DNA from: Psychrobacter vallis
Lineage (GTDB): Bacteria; Pseudomonadota; Gammaproteobacteria; Pseudomonadales; Moraxellaceae
Length of the DNA stretch: 64,000 nt
Assembly (NCBI RefSeq): GCF_904846715.1
Contig: NZ_CAJHBU010000010.1
Location: 1-64,000, forward strand
Reading direction: 5' to 3'
The notes below the pieces were generated by a model that worked only from the letters and a program-made list of their open reading frames with translations, was not told the DNA's origin and made no database searches. How positions within the stretch are numbered: position 1 is the stretch's first letter; each line of letters begins with the position of its first letter. The position numbers and the translations under genes were made by a program. This document shows, one piece after another, positions 1 through 9,269 of this stretch.

Positions 1-1
1 A

Positions 2-38
2 AAGGACTGAGCCCTGTGCAGTACAGAACTCAGTCCTT
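2..38. repeat. Inverted repeat at window edge, possible terminator
   Basis: A 10-bp arm (AAGGACTGAG) at 2-11 is matched exactly by its reverse complement at 29-38, around a 17-nt loop. It lies about 145 bp beyond the betT stop codon. A flanking T-run cannot be judged because the window begins here, so the terminator role is a guess. Confidence 0.45.
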
Positions 39-184
39 GGGTTAAACTAAACTGTCCAAGTTTCGGGGGTCAGTTCAAAGCAGCATTCAGCTTATGGGGT
101 CATCTCTTACGATACTGTTGGGTCATATTTATCCGCTGCTTTTATAGCCATGCCACATCAAGATAATACAACCACTCTACCCAA

Positions 185-2230
185 TTAACGCTCTAAATGT
201 AGATACTGCAAATGGCGCTCGTACTGATTCAAGATATCGACCAGTACTTGCTCTTTGGTATAGCCCACCAAATCATACTCTTGTGATCCATCACTCAAGA
301 ACACCTCAGCGCGATAATAGTACTCGGCATGCTTGGTTGAGGTATTCAACGTAAAGTTGGGTCGCTCAGCTTTGATCAAATTGACTTCATAGATAAAATC
401 ATCTTCATCGCCATGACCGACACGCAGTTTTAGACCATCTACCTGACCGCTGTCTTGACTCATACCCGCATCGATATCTTGACCAATACTGGCAAGATTG
501 TGGATATCCAAAGACGTTTTGAGACCACCTGCGGCGAACTCTTTTTCGACCTCAGTCATCGCTGGCATGACCACATTGTGCAAGAATTTTTCGACCTGCG
601 CATGACTGGGGAAGCTAACAATACGTTGCAAACGCGCTTTCCAGCCTTTACCACTGTCCAGCACGTTGGCCGTACCGATGGCGCTGGCCTTGCGTTTGTT
701 ACCTTCCTCTTTTAGCGACTTCCACATCGACATCATATAGAGGACGAGGATAAGTGAGAACGGCAAACCAGCAATCACAGACACAGATTGTAATGAGGCA
801 AAGCCACCCGCAAACAACAAACCTAACGTGATAAATCCCGTCGCTGCTGCCCAAAACAGACGCAACCAAACGGGCGCATCGGTATCATTGGTCATGCCTC
901 TTGAGCTTAGATTGGCCAGTACCAAAGCGCCTGAATCGGCAGAAGTCACAAAAAATACCAAACCGATAACGACGCCAGCAAATGACAAGATGTCGCTGTA
1001 AGGAAAATATTCAAACAAGGCAAACATGCCCATCGCTGCATCATTGACCGCGATTTCGCCAAGCTCAGTTGCGCCATTGGCAACCAAATCTATCGCTGAG
1101 TTGCCAAAGATAGAAAACCAAGCAAAGATAAAGCCGAGTGGAATAAACATCACGCCAAACACAAACTCACGCAGCGTACGACCACGGCTGATACGGGCGA
1201 TAAACAAGCCCACAAACGGTGCCCAAGCTACCCACCACGCCCAGAAAAATATCGTCCATGCCGATTTCCAATCAGCACCGGCGCTGCCATCATAAGCATA
1301 AACGTCAAAAGTTTTTGCAACGATTGTTTGGAAGTATTGACCAATACTTTGGGTGAAGGTGTTGAGCAGATAAACTGTGTTGCCCATCACTAATATCGCC
1401 AGCAACAGCAATATCGACGCCAACATGTTAAATTCAGATAAACGGCGTACGCCTTTTTCTACACCCGTCATCGCAGAGATAGCTGCCGCCGCAACGACAC
1501 CCACGATAATGAGTGTCTGAACCGTTTTGCTCGATTCAATACCGAACACATGAGTCAATCCAGCGTTGGCCTGCAATACGCCAATCCCTAAACTGGTCGC
1601 GATACCCATCAAGGTACAGACGACACCAAACGTATCAATGCCATCACCAAGCCAGCCTTTAATCAAGCGCTCGCCAAATATCGGCGTCAATGGTGAACGT
1701 AAGGCCAGTGGCATGTTTTTACGGTACGCAAAATACGCCAATGCCATACCGATGAGTGCATAAATCCCCCAACCATGCAGTCCCCAATGCAAAAAGGTCT
1801 GCGATAACGCTTGGCGCATGGCTTCTTCGCTGGCAGGTTCGAGTCCTGTATGCGGTGTCAAATAATGCATCAATGGTTCAGACGCACCAAAGAACAGCAA
1901 GTCAATACCGATGCCTGCCGAAAACAACATGGCGGCCCATGCTAAAAAGGGAAACTGGGCTTTTTCATGGTCTTGACCAAGCTTGATGTCACCATATTTA
2001 GAAAAACCAACAAATAGCGCAAATATACTATAAGCGGCAACCACCAACATGTAGTACCAACCAAAACTCGATGATACCCAAGCCATACTTGAGCTGAGTA
2101 AAGCCTCACTATAATCTGGAAAAGCAATCGTCCAGACTATTAATAAAATAGAAATAATAGCGGAGCCTAAAAAAACCGTTTTATTTAGGCTTAAGGGTTT
2201 CGTTCCATCTTCTGATGGCGAACTGTACAT
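185..2230 (-). CDS. betT: BCCT-family choline transporter (BetT type)
   Basis: Secondary transporter of the betaine/choline/carnitine family, expected to import choline across the inner membrane to supply the adjacent betA and betB. The protein (681 aa from this start) has about twelve hydrophobic segments in its first 500 residues. The Trp-rich BCCT signature (WAWWVAWAPFVG, followed by an RISRGRT-like basic loop) lies roughly at 335-360. A hydrophilic C-terminal tail of about 160 residues follows; E. coli BetT (677 aa) has a similar tail, implicated in osmotic activation. I chose ATG at 2230, preceded by TTGAGG, over an upstream TTG at 2242. It is last in the bet gene order and separated from betA by 234 bp containing a terminator-like hairpin, so it may have its own promoter. 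The substrate is inferred from context. Confidence 0.92.
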   Translation of the reverse strand: MYSSPSEDGTKPLSLNKTVFLGSAIISILLIVWTIAFPDYSEALLSSSMAWVSSSFGWYYMLVVAAYSIFALFVGFSKYGDIKLGQDHEKAQFPFLAWAAMLFSAGIGIDLLFFGASEPLMHYLTPHTGLEPASEEAMRQALSQTFLHWGLHGWGIYALIGMALAYFAYRKNMPLALRSPLTPIFGERLIKGWLGDGIDTFGVVCTLMGIATSLGIGVLQANAGLTHVFGIESSKTVQTLIIVGVVAAAAISAMTGVEKGVRRLSEFNMLASILLLLAILVMGNTVYLLNTFTQSIGQYFQTIVAKTFDVYAYDGSAGADWKSAWTIFFWAWWVAWAPFVGLFIARISRGRTLREFVFGVMFIPLGFIFAWFSIFGNSAIDLVANGATELGEIAVNDAAMGMFALFEYFPYSDILSFAGVVIGLVFFVTSADSGALVLANLSSRGMTNDTDAPVWLRLFWAAATGFITLGLLFAGGFASLQSVSVIAGLPFSLILVLYMMSMWKSLKEEGNKRKASAIGTANVLDSGKGWKARLQRIVSFPSHAQVEKFLHNVVMPAMTEVEKEFAAGGLKTSLDIHNLASIGQDIDAGMSQDSGQVDGLKLRVGHGDEDDFIYEVNLIKAERPNFTLNTSTKHAEYYYRAEVFLSDGSQEYDLVGYTKEQVLVDILNQYERHLQYLHLER

Positions 2231-2266
2231 AAAAAACCTCAATAGATAAATTAAACACTATCTGAC

Positions 2267-2306
2267 ATTGCTTTGTCCGTCATAAAAAGGTGAGAGACAA
2301 AGCAAT
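2267..2306. repeat. Perfect 11-bp inverted repeat upstream of betT
   Basis: ATTGCTTTGTC at 2267-2277 is repeated in inverted orientation at 2296-2306 with an 18-nt loop. It lies 37-76 bp upstream of the betT start. It could be an operator or a 5'-leader hairpin. A separate 10-bp palindrome, TCAACGTTGA, sits at 2375-2384. No function is demonstrated. Confidence 0.5.
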
Positions 2307-2385
2307 ATCAACAAGTAAAAAGTGAATAGGATGACAAACAGATTTCACCATAACGGTGTTCATCACCTATTATGTCAACGTTGAT

Positions 2386-2417
2386 GAAAAAGGCCTTTAC
2401 TGAGAAAGCGCTTTTTT
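2386..2417 (-). terminator. Terminator-like hairpin after betA
   Basis: On the minus strand AAAAAGCGCTTT and AAAGGCCTTTTT flank a 6-nt loop, pairing except for two central bases, with the stem ending in a T-run. It lies 48 bp beyond the betA stop, so it may end or attenuate transcription between betA and betT. Confidence 0.5.
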
Positions 2418-2464
2418 ATGAAATTGTCTTATATAGTTATTTATCCAGCCACTTACACAATCGC

Positions 2465-4165
2465 TTACGCCATAGCATCATAACGACGCATAGGTTGTGC
2501 TCTTAGTGGCGCACCATTGGCGACATAATAATCTGCCGTTGAACGTGGCAGCTGTACGCCGCGCATCTTGTCGACGATTTTTTCTGCCAGCATGATGGTC
2601 GTCGCATTGAGATTACCACTGATGATATTTGGCATAATAGATGCATCGACGACGCGCAAGCCTTCGATACCATGTACCAGCCCTTCGCCATTCACCACGG
2701 CATCATTACCTTCGCCCATCGCACACGTACAAGAAGGATGGTAAGCAGTCTCACCATGTTCGCGCACATAGTCGTCTAGCTGCTGATCGGTCACCAAGTC
2801 TTCGCTTGGTGAAAGCGCACGACCACGGTAAGGATCAAGCGCTGGCTGATGCATAATTTCACGAGTAATACGCATAGCGGCGCGGAATTCTTGCCAGTCT
2901 TGATCGTGAGACATATAGTTAAATAAAATACTCGGGTGGGCACTTGGATCTTTTGAGGTCAGCTTGACACGGCCACGACTGGGTGAGCGCAATGAACCCA
3001 CATGCGCCTGAAAACTGTGAGAGTCACTGGCACTTCGGCCATCATAGCGAACGGCAAGCGGCAAGAAATGATACTGAATATTGGGATGCGTGAATTTCTC
3101 ATCGGTACGAATAAAACCGCCACCCTCAAACTGATTGGACGCACCAAGTCCTGTGCCATTGAATAACCACTCCGCACCAATGGCAGGCTTATTCCACCAT
3201 TTATTGGCAGGGGCAATCGAGACTGGCAGCTTACATTCATACTGCATGTACAGCTCTAAATGGTCCTGCAAGTTGTTACCAACGCCCGGCAAGTCCAGCA
3301 CTTCCGTCACGCCAGCTTCTTTAAGCCACTGACCAGGGCCAATGCCTGAGCGTTGCAGCAATTGCGGTGAGGCAATCGCGCCCGAGGAAACCACGACTTC
3401 ACGAGCTGCATAAAAATTCTTGGTTTGACCTTGATGCTCGACTTTGACCCCAATAGCACGCTTACCATCAAATAAAATCACATCGGTAAGTGCCCCAGTC
3501 AAAATCGTGATATTGCTACGGGGCTTGGCACGATCAAGATAACCACGAGCGGTCGAAGCACGGCGACCATTTGGCGTGACAAAACGATCCATCGGCCCAA
3601 AGCCTTCTTGCTGATAGCCGTTTAAGTCTTCAGTGCGCGGAAAACCAGCCTGCACGCCCGCTTCAATCATGGCTTGAAACAGCGGATTGACGCCCGGCTT
3701 TGAGGTGGTCATCTCAACAGGGCCGCCTGCGCCATGATAGTCATTTTCGCCAACATCACGGTTTTCTGACTTTTTAAAATACGGCAAGCAATCCAAATAC
3801 GTCCAATCTGATAAACCGTCTAGTGTCGCCCAGTCATCAAAATCTAACGCATTACCACGGATATAACACATACCGTTAATCAGCGATGAGCCGCCCAGTC
3901 CTTTGCCGCGACCGCAGTCCATGACTCGGTTATTCATATACGGCTCGGGATCGGTTTTATAACCCCAATTGTACGTGGTTCCTTGTAAAGGCATGGCGAG
4001 TGCCGCTGGCATCTGCGTACGAAAATCCAAACGATAATCAGGGCGACCTGCCTCTAACAGCAATACCTTAATGTTGGCATCTTCCGTCAGACGCGTGGCC
4101 AGCACATTGCCTGCTGAGCCTGCGCCGACAATGATATAATCGTACTCAGGAGTACTTGATGTCAT
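2465..4165 (-). CDS. betA: Choline dehydrogenase
   Basis: FAD-dependent GMC-family oxidoreductase that oxidises choline to betaine aldehyde, usually membrane-associated and coupled to the respiratory chain. The 566-aa length is close to E. coli BetA (556 aa). The N-terminal ADP-binding motif [13 protein letters not shown] is at about residues 14-27. The second GMC signature ([17 protein letters not shown]) is near 265. The C-terminal catalytic region contains [11 protein letters not shown] around residue 475 and GNLNATTIM near 525. GGAG lies upstream of the ATG. It follows betB after a 168-bp gap that holds a large composite hairpin. Assignment is firm from motifs plus betB and betT context. 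Confidence 0.95.
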   Translation of the reverse strand: MTSSTPEYDYIIVGAGSAGNVLATRLTEDANIKVLLLEAGRPDYRLDFRTQMPAALAMPLQGTTYNWGYKTDPEPYMNNRVMDCGRGKGLGGSSLINGMCYIRGNALDFDDWATLDGLSDWTYLDCLPYFKKSENRDVGENDYHGAGGPVEMTTSKPGVNPLFQAMIEAGVQAGFPRTEDLNGYQQEGFGPMDRFVTPNGRRASTARGYLDRAKPRSNITILTGALTDVILFDGKRAIGVKVEHQGQTKNFYAAREVVVSSGAIASPQLLQRSGIGPGQWLKEAGVTEVLDLPGVGNNLQDHLELYMQYECKLPVSIAPANKWWNKPAIGAEWLFNGTGLGASNQFEGGGFIRTDEKFTHPNIQYHFLPLAVRYDGRSASDSHSFQAHVGSLRSPSRGRVKLTSKDPSAHPSILFNYMSHDQDWQEFRAAMRITREIMHQPALDPYRGRALSPSEDLVTDQQLDDYVREHGETAYHPSCTCAMGEGNDAVVNGEGLVHGIEGLRVVDASIMPNIISGNLNATTIMLAEKIVDKMRGVQLPRSTADYYVANGAPLRAQPMRRYDAMA

Positions 4166-4194
4166 AAACTGCTCCGTAATCTTAAAAAGCTCAG

Positions 4195-4299
4195 TATTGA
4201 AAAATCATTCATTTAATATCAGTCAGGTGGAATAACAAGGACAAATAAGTCCTAATAAAACAAGCTTCAAACACCCTGACTGATTAAAATTTTTCAATA
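4195..4299. repeat. 105-nt composite intercistronic hairpin between betB and betA
   Basis: Three nested inverted repeats share one axis. TATTGAAAAAT (4195-4205) pairs with ATTTTTCAATA (4289-4299), both 11 bp and exact. ATCAGTCAGG (4218-4227) pairs with CCTGACTGAT (4275-4284). An inner AGGAC/GTCCT pair (4238-4242, 4249-4253) closes a 6-nt loop. It begins about 35 nt after the betB stop and ends about 30 nt before the betA start, without a T-run typical of a terminator. Likely roles are mRNA processing or stability, or attenuation within the operon. Confidence 0.75.
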
Positions 4300-4333
4300 A
4301 TTATTAAAATATGGGTTGTTAACACATGGATTA

Positions 4334-5836
4334 TTAAAATACAGATTCAAACGCGCCCAACTCTACTTGGATAGACTTGGTCTGAGTGTAGTGCTCAAGG
4401 GCTTCAATACCGTTTTCGCGGCCAATACCCGAGTGCTTATAGCCACCAACTGGCATTTGCGCTGCTGACTCGCCCCACGTATTTAGCCAGCAGATGCCCG
4501 CTTCAATTTGAGCGATAACGCGATGCGCTCGGGTTAAATCAGCGGTCACAACGCCTGCGGCCAAGCCATAATCGGTATCATTGGCACGGCGGATCACTTC
4601 TTCTTCTGTCTCATACGTCAATATCGACATGACAGGCCCAAAGATTTCTTCGCGTACAATGGTCATCTCATCGCTGCAATCGGTAAACACGGTCGGTGCG
4701 ACAAACGCGCCATTTGCAAGCGATGGGGTCGTGACACGCTCGCCACCCGCTAGCAAGCGTGCGCCACTGGCTTTACCTTGTTCAATATAATCCAGCACTC
4801 TTTCCATATGTGGAAAGCTTACCAATGGCCCCATATTGATGTTCTCATCTATCGGATCGCCAAGTTTGATACGTTCGACCCGCGTCAAGATGGCTTGCTC
4901 AAATTTGGTTTGTAGCGCTTTAGGGATAAATACTCGCGTGCCATTGGTACAGACCTGACCGCTACTATAAAAGTTCGCCATCATAGCGATATCAGCCGCG
5001 GTATCAATATCGGCATCATCAAATATGATTAATGGCGATTTGCCACCCAGCTCTAATGTCACGTCTTTGAGAGACGTTGATGCTGCACTCGACATGACTT
5101 TTTTGCCCGTCGGTACGCCACCTGTGAACGATACTTTGGCGATATCGGGATGCTGAGTCAGCGCTTCGCCCACTTCATAATTACCTTGCACTACGTTAAA
5201 GACGCCGTTTGGCAATCCCGCTTCTGTAAAGATTTCTGCCAGTTTTAGTGCGGTCAAAGGCGTGACTTCTGATGGTTTAAAAATCATCGCGTTACCAGCG
5301 GCTAGTGCTGGTGCTGCTTTCCACATAGCGATCTGAATAGGATAATTCCATGCGCCAATACCTGCGACCACGCCTAACGGTTCGCGGCGGGTATAGACAA
5401 AACTGCTGTCACGCAGCGGAATCTGACGGCCTTCTATGGTTGGTGCAAGCCCTGCGTAATATTCAACAACGTCAGCACCCGTGACGATATCCACGTATTT
5501 TGTCTCAGAGTACGCTTTACCTGTGTCTTTTGTTTCGAGCAACGCCAGCACATCGTTGCGCGCGCGTAGTATGTCAACGGCATTTAACAAAATTCGACTA
5601 CGCTCAACAGCCGTCATCGCCGCCCAAATTTTCTGACCTTGCTGTGCCGCTTTTACCGCTTCATTGATCTGCTCATTGGTCGTTTGCTGAATGGTTGCCA
5701 ACACTTCACCAGTCGCTGGATTGATATCTTCAAAAGTCGTGAGTGACGTATCGATAGGCAAGTAACGACCATTAATATAAGCGGTTTGTACCTGTTCTAA
5801 ATCGATAATGTCTGTCAAAATTTTTGAATCTGTCAT
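4334..5836 (-). CDS. betB: Betaine aldehyde dehydrogenase
   Basis: NAD(P)-dependent aldehyde dehydrogenase converting betaine aldehyde to glycine betaine, the second step of osmoprotectant synthesis. The 500-residue protein has the ALDH fold throughout. The oxyanion/NAD motif [15 protein letters not shown] is near 150-165, FTGGVPTGK near 230, the glutamate motif TLELGGKSP near 250, and the catalytic cysteine motif [11 protein letters not shown] near 285. The start at 5836 is preserved by a clear AAGGAG eight bases upstream. An in-frame ATG at 5884 would add 16 residues but lacks such a site. The 204-bp gap to the TetR gene is A+T-rich and contains GTATTAAAATA twice (about 5909 and 5924), so a separate promoter here is possible. 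Confidence 0.96.
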   Translation of the reverse strand: MTDSKILTDIIDLEQVQTAYINGRYLPIDTSLTTFEDINPATGEVLATIQQTTNEQINEAVKAAQQGQKIWAAMTAVERSRILLNAVDILRARNDVLALLETKDTGKAYSETKYVDIVTGADVVEYYAGLAPTIEGRQIPLRDSSFVYTRREPLGVVAGIGAWNYPIQIAMWKAAPALAAGNAMIFKPSEVTPLTALKLAEIFTEAGLPNGVFNVVQGNYEVGEALTQHPDIAKVSFTGGVPTGKKVMSSAASTSLKDVTLELGGKSPLIIFDDADIDTAADIAMMANFYSSGQVCTNGTRVFIPKALQTKFEQAILTRVERIKLGDPIDENINMGPLVSFPHMERVLDYIEQGKASGARLLAGGERVTTPSLANGAFVAPTVFTDCSDEMTIVREEIFGPVMSILTYETEEEVIRRANDTDYGLAAGVVTADLTRAHRVIAQIEAGICWLNTWGESAAQMPVGGYKHSGIGRENGIEALEHYTQTKSIQVELGAFESVF

Positions 5837-6040
5837 AAGTTCTCCTTTCGACGATTGGCAGCTGCTTTTGTAAAAAGCGCTCAAACCAAATAGCTCGTCA
5901 TTGTTTACGTATTAAAATATTAAGTATTAAAATAAAATGTCGTGATTTTTCACTTATAAACGGTTCATTTGATTATTAAAACATCGGTTGGCTTACTAAC
6001 ACTCTGTATATATCGATCATTTGAAAGCCATGTTTTAAAC

Positions 6041-6625
6041 TTACTCATCTGACTCATCAAAACCGCGCTGCGTCATTCTTATCAAACGATTGCGTAAGGA
6101 TTGCTTGTCCAATATGTTGATTCCCGAAAAATCAGAGAGCCAAATACCATCAGCGACCAAACGTACCATACATAGTGTTTCGGTATTGTCGGTTGCCTCA
6201 TGCTTCTTCAATTGCTCATTGGCCCACTGTGCCCACAACTCACGCAGCTCGCTGTCGCCTAGCATCAATACATACAAGGTCGCTTGATTGTCAAACTCTT
6301 CTTGCCCCTTCTCACCTAAGCTGATGGTGGCATCAATATAGGCACGCGTAAAAGAACCATAAGGCACAGGATCTTTGGCCATAGCCGCATCCACTTCTGC
6401 CTCAAACCTAGCCATAGCGTCATCAAACACTTCCAAGATCAGCGCGTTTTTGGTGGCAAAGTGATGCATCACGCCGCCTTTTGTGACGCCAGTTGCGTCC
6501 GCGACCGCTTGAAACGTAACTTTAGACAAGCCCTGTTCTAACGTAATTCGTGCTGCTTGATCTAACAACGCACGACGAACCAACTCTGGCTGTTTTTTGC
6601 GTTTATACGCATTTTCCACTTCCAT
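6041..6625 (-). CDS. TetR/AcrR-family regulator of the bet/SMR locus
   Basis: Predicted transcriptional repressor. The N-terminal TetR helix-turn-helix (TFQAVADATGVTKGGVMHHF, about residues 35-54) is followed by a ligand-binding C-terminal half ending in a VADGIWLSD-type helix. It sits where betI is found in many proteobacterial bet clusters, but the recognition helix reads TKGGVMHHF. BetI from E. coli reads STGIISHYF, so I do not call it betI. The start at 6625 follows the SMR stop codon by one base, which indicates translational coupling. An alternative ATG at 6643 overlaps the SMR gene. It may control the SMR gene, the bet genes or both. Confidence 0.85.
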   Translation of the reverse strand: MEVENAYKRKKQPELVRRALLDQAARITLEQGLSKVTFQAVADATGVTKGGVMHHFATKNALILEVFDDAMARFEAEVDAAMAKDPVPYGSFTRAYIDATISLGEKGQEEFDNQATLYVLMLGDSELRELWAQWANEQLKKHEATDNTETLCMVRLVADGIWLSDFSGINILDKQSLRNRLIRMTQRGFDESDE

Positions 6626-6626
6626 C

Positions 6627-6986
6627 TCAGTGCACCACCACATTAGAAAATAAATTCATTACCACGACACCGCCCACAATCATGGCAATGCCAACCACTG
6701 CTGCTATATCGAGACTTTGCTTAAACAGCACGACACCAACGAGCGATGTCAACACAATTCCCAAACCAGCCCATAACGCATAAGCAATACCAAGCGGTAT
6801 AATTTTGAGAGACTGGGCCAACAAATAAAACGAGAGTACATAAAGCACACCCATAGTCAGTGTCGGTAACAAACGAGTGAACTGCTCTGACTTTACCAAA
6901 AAACTGGTGCCTATCACTTCACAGAGGATGGCAATAGCCAGATAACCGTAAGCAATAATGGTAGGACTCATATTCATGTCACTCAT
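6627..6986 (-). CDS. Small multidrug resistance (SMR/EmrE-type) transporter
   Basis: Four-helix inner-membrane exporter of about 119 aa, the usual SMR length of 105-120. The essential membrane-embedded glutamate is visible in AIAILCEVIGTSFLVKS near residue 23. GIAYALWAGLGIVL in helix 3 is the family signature. SMR proteins exchange protons for quaternary ammonium compounds and other lipophilic cations, and EmrE is reported to export choline and betaine. It is the first gene of the minus-strand bet cluster and nearly overlaps the TetR gene. Export of quaternary amines is a plausible role here, inferred from position. Alternative in-frame ATG starts lie at 6977 and 6971. Confidence 0.9.
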   Translation of the reverse strand: MSDMNMSPTIIAYGYLAIAILCEVIGTSFLVKSEQFTRLLPTLTMGVLYVLSFYLLAQSLKIIPLGIAYALWAGLGIVLTSLVGVVLFKQSLDIAAVVGIAMIVGGVVVMNLFSNVVVH

Positions 6987-7252
6987 CTCAAATAGAGCAG
7001 CTATTAATAATATGTGTTAAAGAAACCACACGGTTGGTATTTTATAGAAATATTGTAGCAATGTGAAGGGTAAGTTCATGATTTTTTGTTGAAAGAGATA
7101 TAAAGAGGGTTTTATTACTCAAAAAGAGAGGCAATCTTTCTTTTATATTGCCCTGACGATCGCGCTATTTATCAAAATCGCCTGTTATCTAAGAGATAAA
7201 AGTCTGTTTTTGAGAGATTACAACAATATTTCTAATTAATGATGTAATAAGG
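6987..7252. other. Intergenic region upstream of the SMR/bet cluster
   Basis: About 270 bp between the SMR gene (leftward) and the tRNA-Asn promoter (rightward). It is A+T-rich and should hold the promoter of the SMR-TetR unit and any TetR operator. I see no convincing palindrome and no open reading frame of merit. Confidence 0.4.
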
Positions 7253-7281
7253 TTGACAGCCCGTAGCGACTTGGCTAAAAT
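7253..7281 (+). promoter_or_regulatory. Sigma-70 promoter of tRNA-Asn
   Basis: A consensus -35 TTGACA (7253-7258), an exact 17-bp spacer and -10 TAAAAT (7276-7281) are followed by a G+C-rich stretch (GTGCCCC) where the discriminator would be. A G+C-rich discriminator is typical of stable-RNA promoters under stringent control. The start would lie near 7288, about 70 bp before the mature tRNA. Confidence 0.85.
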
Positions 7282-7358
7282 GTGCCCCACGTAACGCAAA
7301 CAAGCCAAGTAATTGCTTGTGTACAGCGCTTAAATAACTTGCTGTTATGACAATTTAT

Positions 7359-7434
7359 TCTCCAATAGCTCAGTTGGTAGAGCAACGGACTGTTAATCCG
7401 TGTGTCCCTGGTTCGAGCCCAGGTTGGAGAGCCA
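7359..7434 (+). tRNA. tRNA-Asn (anticodon GTT)
   Basis: Complete cloverleaf. The acceptor arm TCTCCAA (7359-7365) pairs exactly with TTGGAGA (7424-7430), the D-arm reads GCTCAGTTGGTAGAGC, anticodon GTT is at 7392-7394, and the T-loop is GTTCGAG. Discriminator G and encoded CCA are at 7431-7434. Confidence 0.98.
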
Positions 7435-7443
7435 TATATTAAG

Positions 7444-7475
7444 AACCTTCATCATTATTAGATGGAGGTTTTTTT
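7444..7475 (+). terminator. Terminator of tRNA-Asn
   Basis: AACCTTCATC (7444-7453) pairs with GATGGAGGTT (7461-7470) with one wobble around a 7-nt loop, followed by a T-run. It starts 10 bp after the tRNA. The rest of the gap to 7700 holds a short CATGGCC/GGCCATG inverted pair (7535-7541, 7593-7599) and nothing else I recognise. Confidence 0.85.
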
Positions 7476-7700
7476 ATGTTTTTCGGTTTTATATTTAGTA
7501 CCCATTATATAGTCGATAGTAAATAATATGGATACATGGCCTTCTGATGAGTGACTGGTATTCATGTTACTTTTCATCGATGCTATTAGCGTGGCCATGG
7601 TGTTCTTTTAAGCGTTTTTGTTGTATGGTAAGGTTAGTTTCGATTGGGTTAGTTTTCGTCTGAATGCTTTACTCCTACTCACTAAAAGTAATGGTTTATT

Positions 7701-8030
7701 ATGATACCTGTCCGTGTAAAAAATAAATTTTCTGATCATCCGCAAAAAATCATGCGCCCGATCAGTATTCGTTTGTCTGAAGAGATGATTATGCTATTAG
7801 AATCGACTTCGGCAGAGTTGGGTTTTAAACGTATTCAAGGGCTTATTCGTCTATACATCCGCCAAGGTCTTGATCGTGACCATCAAGATTACACGCTGGC
7901 ACACGATGAAGTTTTCATCGAAACATTGCGCAAACGCGGTGTGAGTCAGCATATTATCGATGAAGCAATTGTAGTAACACATAATAATAATACGACCCAC
8001 TCATTGTCTGAGCTACAAGACAACGATTGA
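7701..8030 (+). CDS. Small protein with ribbon-helix-helix-like N-terminal region
   Basis: 109-aa protein of unknown function. Residues about 18-55 (beginning MRPISIRLSEEMIMLLES and continuing into FKRIQGLIRLYIRQGLD) look like a CopG/Arc-type ribbon-helix-helix: a short strand, then two amphipathic helices. The remainder is hydrophilic with an Asn-rich stretch (HNNNTTH) near the C-terminus. There is no neighbouring toxin gene, so an antitoxin role is not supported; a small DNA-binding regulator is more likely. The start is uncertain because no strong ribosome-binding site precedes 7701, and ATG at 7752 would leave just the RHH core. The gene stands alone between tRNA-Asn and a strong terminator. 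Confidence 0.7.
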   Translation: MIPVRVKNKFSDHPQKIMRPISIRLSEEMIMLLESTSAELGFKRIQGLIRLYIRQGLDRDHQDYTLAHDEVFIETLRKRGVSQHIIDEAIVVTHNNNTTHSLSELQDND

Positions 8031-8096
8031 GAGCACGTCTAAAAGCCCCTTATTAAAAAGTTGCTATTTGCCTCTCTCAGGCTCAAAGCTTGCTTT

Positions 8097-8145
8097 CCAT
8101 AAAAAAAGACTAAGTCTGCCCAGCGCACTTAGTCTTTTTTTATGG
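8097..8145. terminator. Strong bidirectional terminator
   Basis: A perfect 19-bp inverted repeat, CCATAAAAAAAGACTAAGT against its complement, surrounds an 11-nt loop. A-run and T-run sit within the stem, so it can act on both strands. It closes the RHH-like gene. The rest of 8031-8368 is leader sequence for the lipoprotein gene, A+T-rich and otherwise featureless. Confidence 0.9.
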
Positions 8146-8368
8146 CTATCATTTCATTTATATAGTTAGATCAATATAAATAAGATGATAGGAGGACTGG
8201 TGACAATTTTTCTTTATAGATTTTTTATATGTTGAGACAATCAAGTTTTTTAGGGTTGGTTTAAGTTTACTACAGTATTTAGCCATAACTAAACACAACC
8301 TGCCATCAAACGAGGTATATTAAGGAAGTAGTCGTCACGATTAAGAAGTACTTACGAGGAGGTGTACG

Positions 8369-9094
8369 ATGATGAGTTTACATCAACGTTTCAATAAAGC
8401 TTTGTTATTAACGGTCACTTTAACGATGCTCGCGCTCGCGCCTGCCTGCTCGTCGCCACAAATGGATCCAACCAAAAAAACCATACCGACCAACTCTGAC
8501 CAATGGCAAAAAAAACTGGGATCCACTCTAGAGCAATTGCCCGAATCCGATCAGCAATTACTGAGTCGATATATGCTGCGTATGAAGCTTAGCGAAGCCT
8601 ACGAGTCAGGAGCCATGCCCCGTACCACCATTAAACAGGCACTGATACAGCAGCGTGAATACGAGCGTCTACATCCAAACAACCCAACGGGCAAAAAAAG
8701 TCCCATCACCACCAACCAGCAAACAACAACCGTCCAATACCCCGTTGCCCTTCTTCCAGTCAAAAGCAGCGACAGTGATAGCTTGAATCAGGTAAAGCTG
8801 CAATTTATGCTGTCAAATCACGGTAAAGTTGCCATTCAAAGCTTTAAGGGCACGCTGACGATGCAAGACACCACTCTTAAGCAAGCCAAGAGCTTTAATG
8901 TTCCATTGACCCAGTTCGATCCACCTATTAGACCAGAACAATCTGGCAAAATAATCATTGAGAGTAGTATTGAGGACATCAATGTCATGCGCGCTATTAA
9001 AAATACCAAAGATATGACCATTCAAATCGAGGAAGGCACACTTGTGTTAGAAGATGGCCAAAAAATCGAGTTCGGCCAGTCGCTAGTGAAATAA
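8369..9094 (+). CDS. Predicted lipoprotein of unknown function
   Basis: 241-aa exported protein. A basic N-terminus and hydrophobic stretch (LLLTVTLTMLALAPAC) end in a cysteine at about residue 27, which fits a lipoprotein signal although Pro at -2 is unusual. The mature part has a helical segment (WQKKLGSTLEQLPESDQQLL, about 46-65), a Lys/Gln/Thr-rich linker, and a C-terminal beta-rich domain of about 120 residues with the character of an Ig-like/FxLYD-type fold. I do not recognise the family. A very strong ribosome-binding site (GAGGAGGTG) precedes the ATG. It is a single-gene unit bounded by terminators. Periplasmic or outer-membrane location is inferred. Confidence 0.82.
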   Translation: MMSLHQRFNKALLLTVTLTMLALAPACSSPQMDPTKKTIPTNSDQWQKKLGSTLEQLPESDQQLLSRYMLRMKLSEAYESGAMPRTTIKQALIQQREYERLHPNNPTGKKSPITTNQQTTTVQYPVALLPVKSSDSDSLNQVKLQFMLSNHGKVAIQSFKGTLTMQDTTLKQAKSFNVPLTQFDPPIRPEQSGKIIIESSIEDINVMRAIKNTKDMTIQIEEGTLVLEDGQKIEFGQSLVK

Positions 9095-9128
9095 AAGGCA
9101 TTATTTAAAGCCTTAATAAAAGCACAAT

Positions 9129-9162
9129 AAAAAACCCCGATCATCACTGATCGGGGTTTTTT
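9129..9162 (+). terminator. Terminator after the lipoprotein gene
   Basis: AAAAAACCCCGATC and GATCGGGGTTTTTT form an exact stem around a 6-nt loop. Because A- and T-runs are both present, it may also stop transcripts of the converging tRNA-Ser gene, whose 3' end is 6 bp away. Confidence 0.92.
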
Positions 9163-9167
9163 GAATT

Positions 9168-9258
9168 TGGCGGAGACGGAGAGATTCGAACTCTCGAAGG
9201 GCTATGAACCCTTGTCGGTTTTCAAGACCGGTGCATTCAACCGCTCTGCCACGTCTCC
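9168..9258 (-). tRNA. tRNA-Ser (anticodon TGA)
   Basis: 91-nt class II tRNA on the minus strand. Acceptor GGAGACG pairs with CGTCTCC, the anticodon loop CTTGAAA gives TGA, the long variable arm typical of serine tRNAs is present, the T-loop is GTTCGAA, and the 3' CCA is encoded at 9168-9170. Confidence 0.98.
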
Positions 9259-9269
9259 ATTGGTGCATC

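Noticed and set aside
6041-6625. Calling the TetR gene betI
   Set aside because: The recognition helix and C-terminal region do not match BetI; position alone is not enough.
7359-7434. tRNA-Asn as an integration site for a mobile island
   Set aside because: No integrase gene and no duplicated tRNA 3' end found nearby.
7701-8030. Antitoxin of a toxin-antitoxin pair
   Set aside because: No partner gene adjoins the RHH-like gene; terminators isolate it on both sides.
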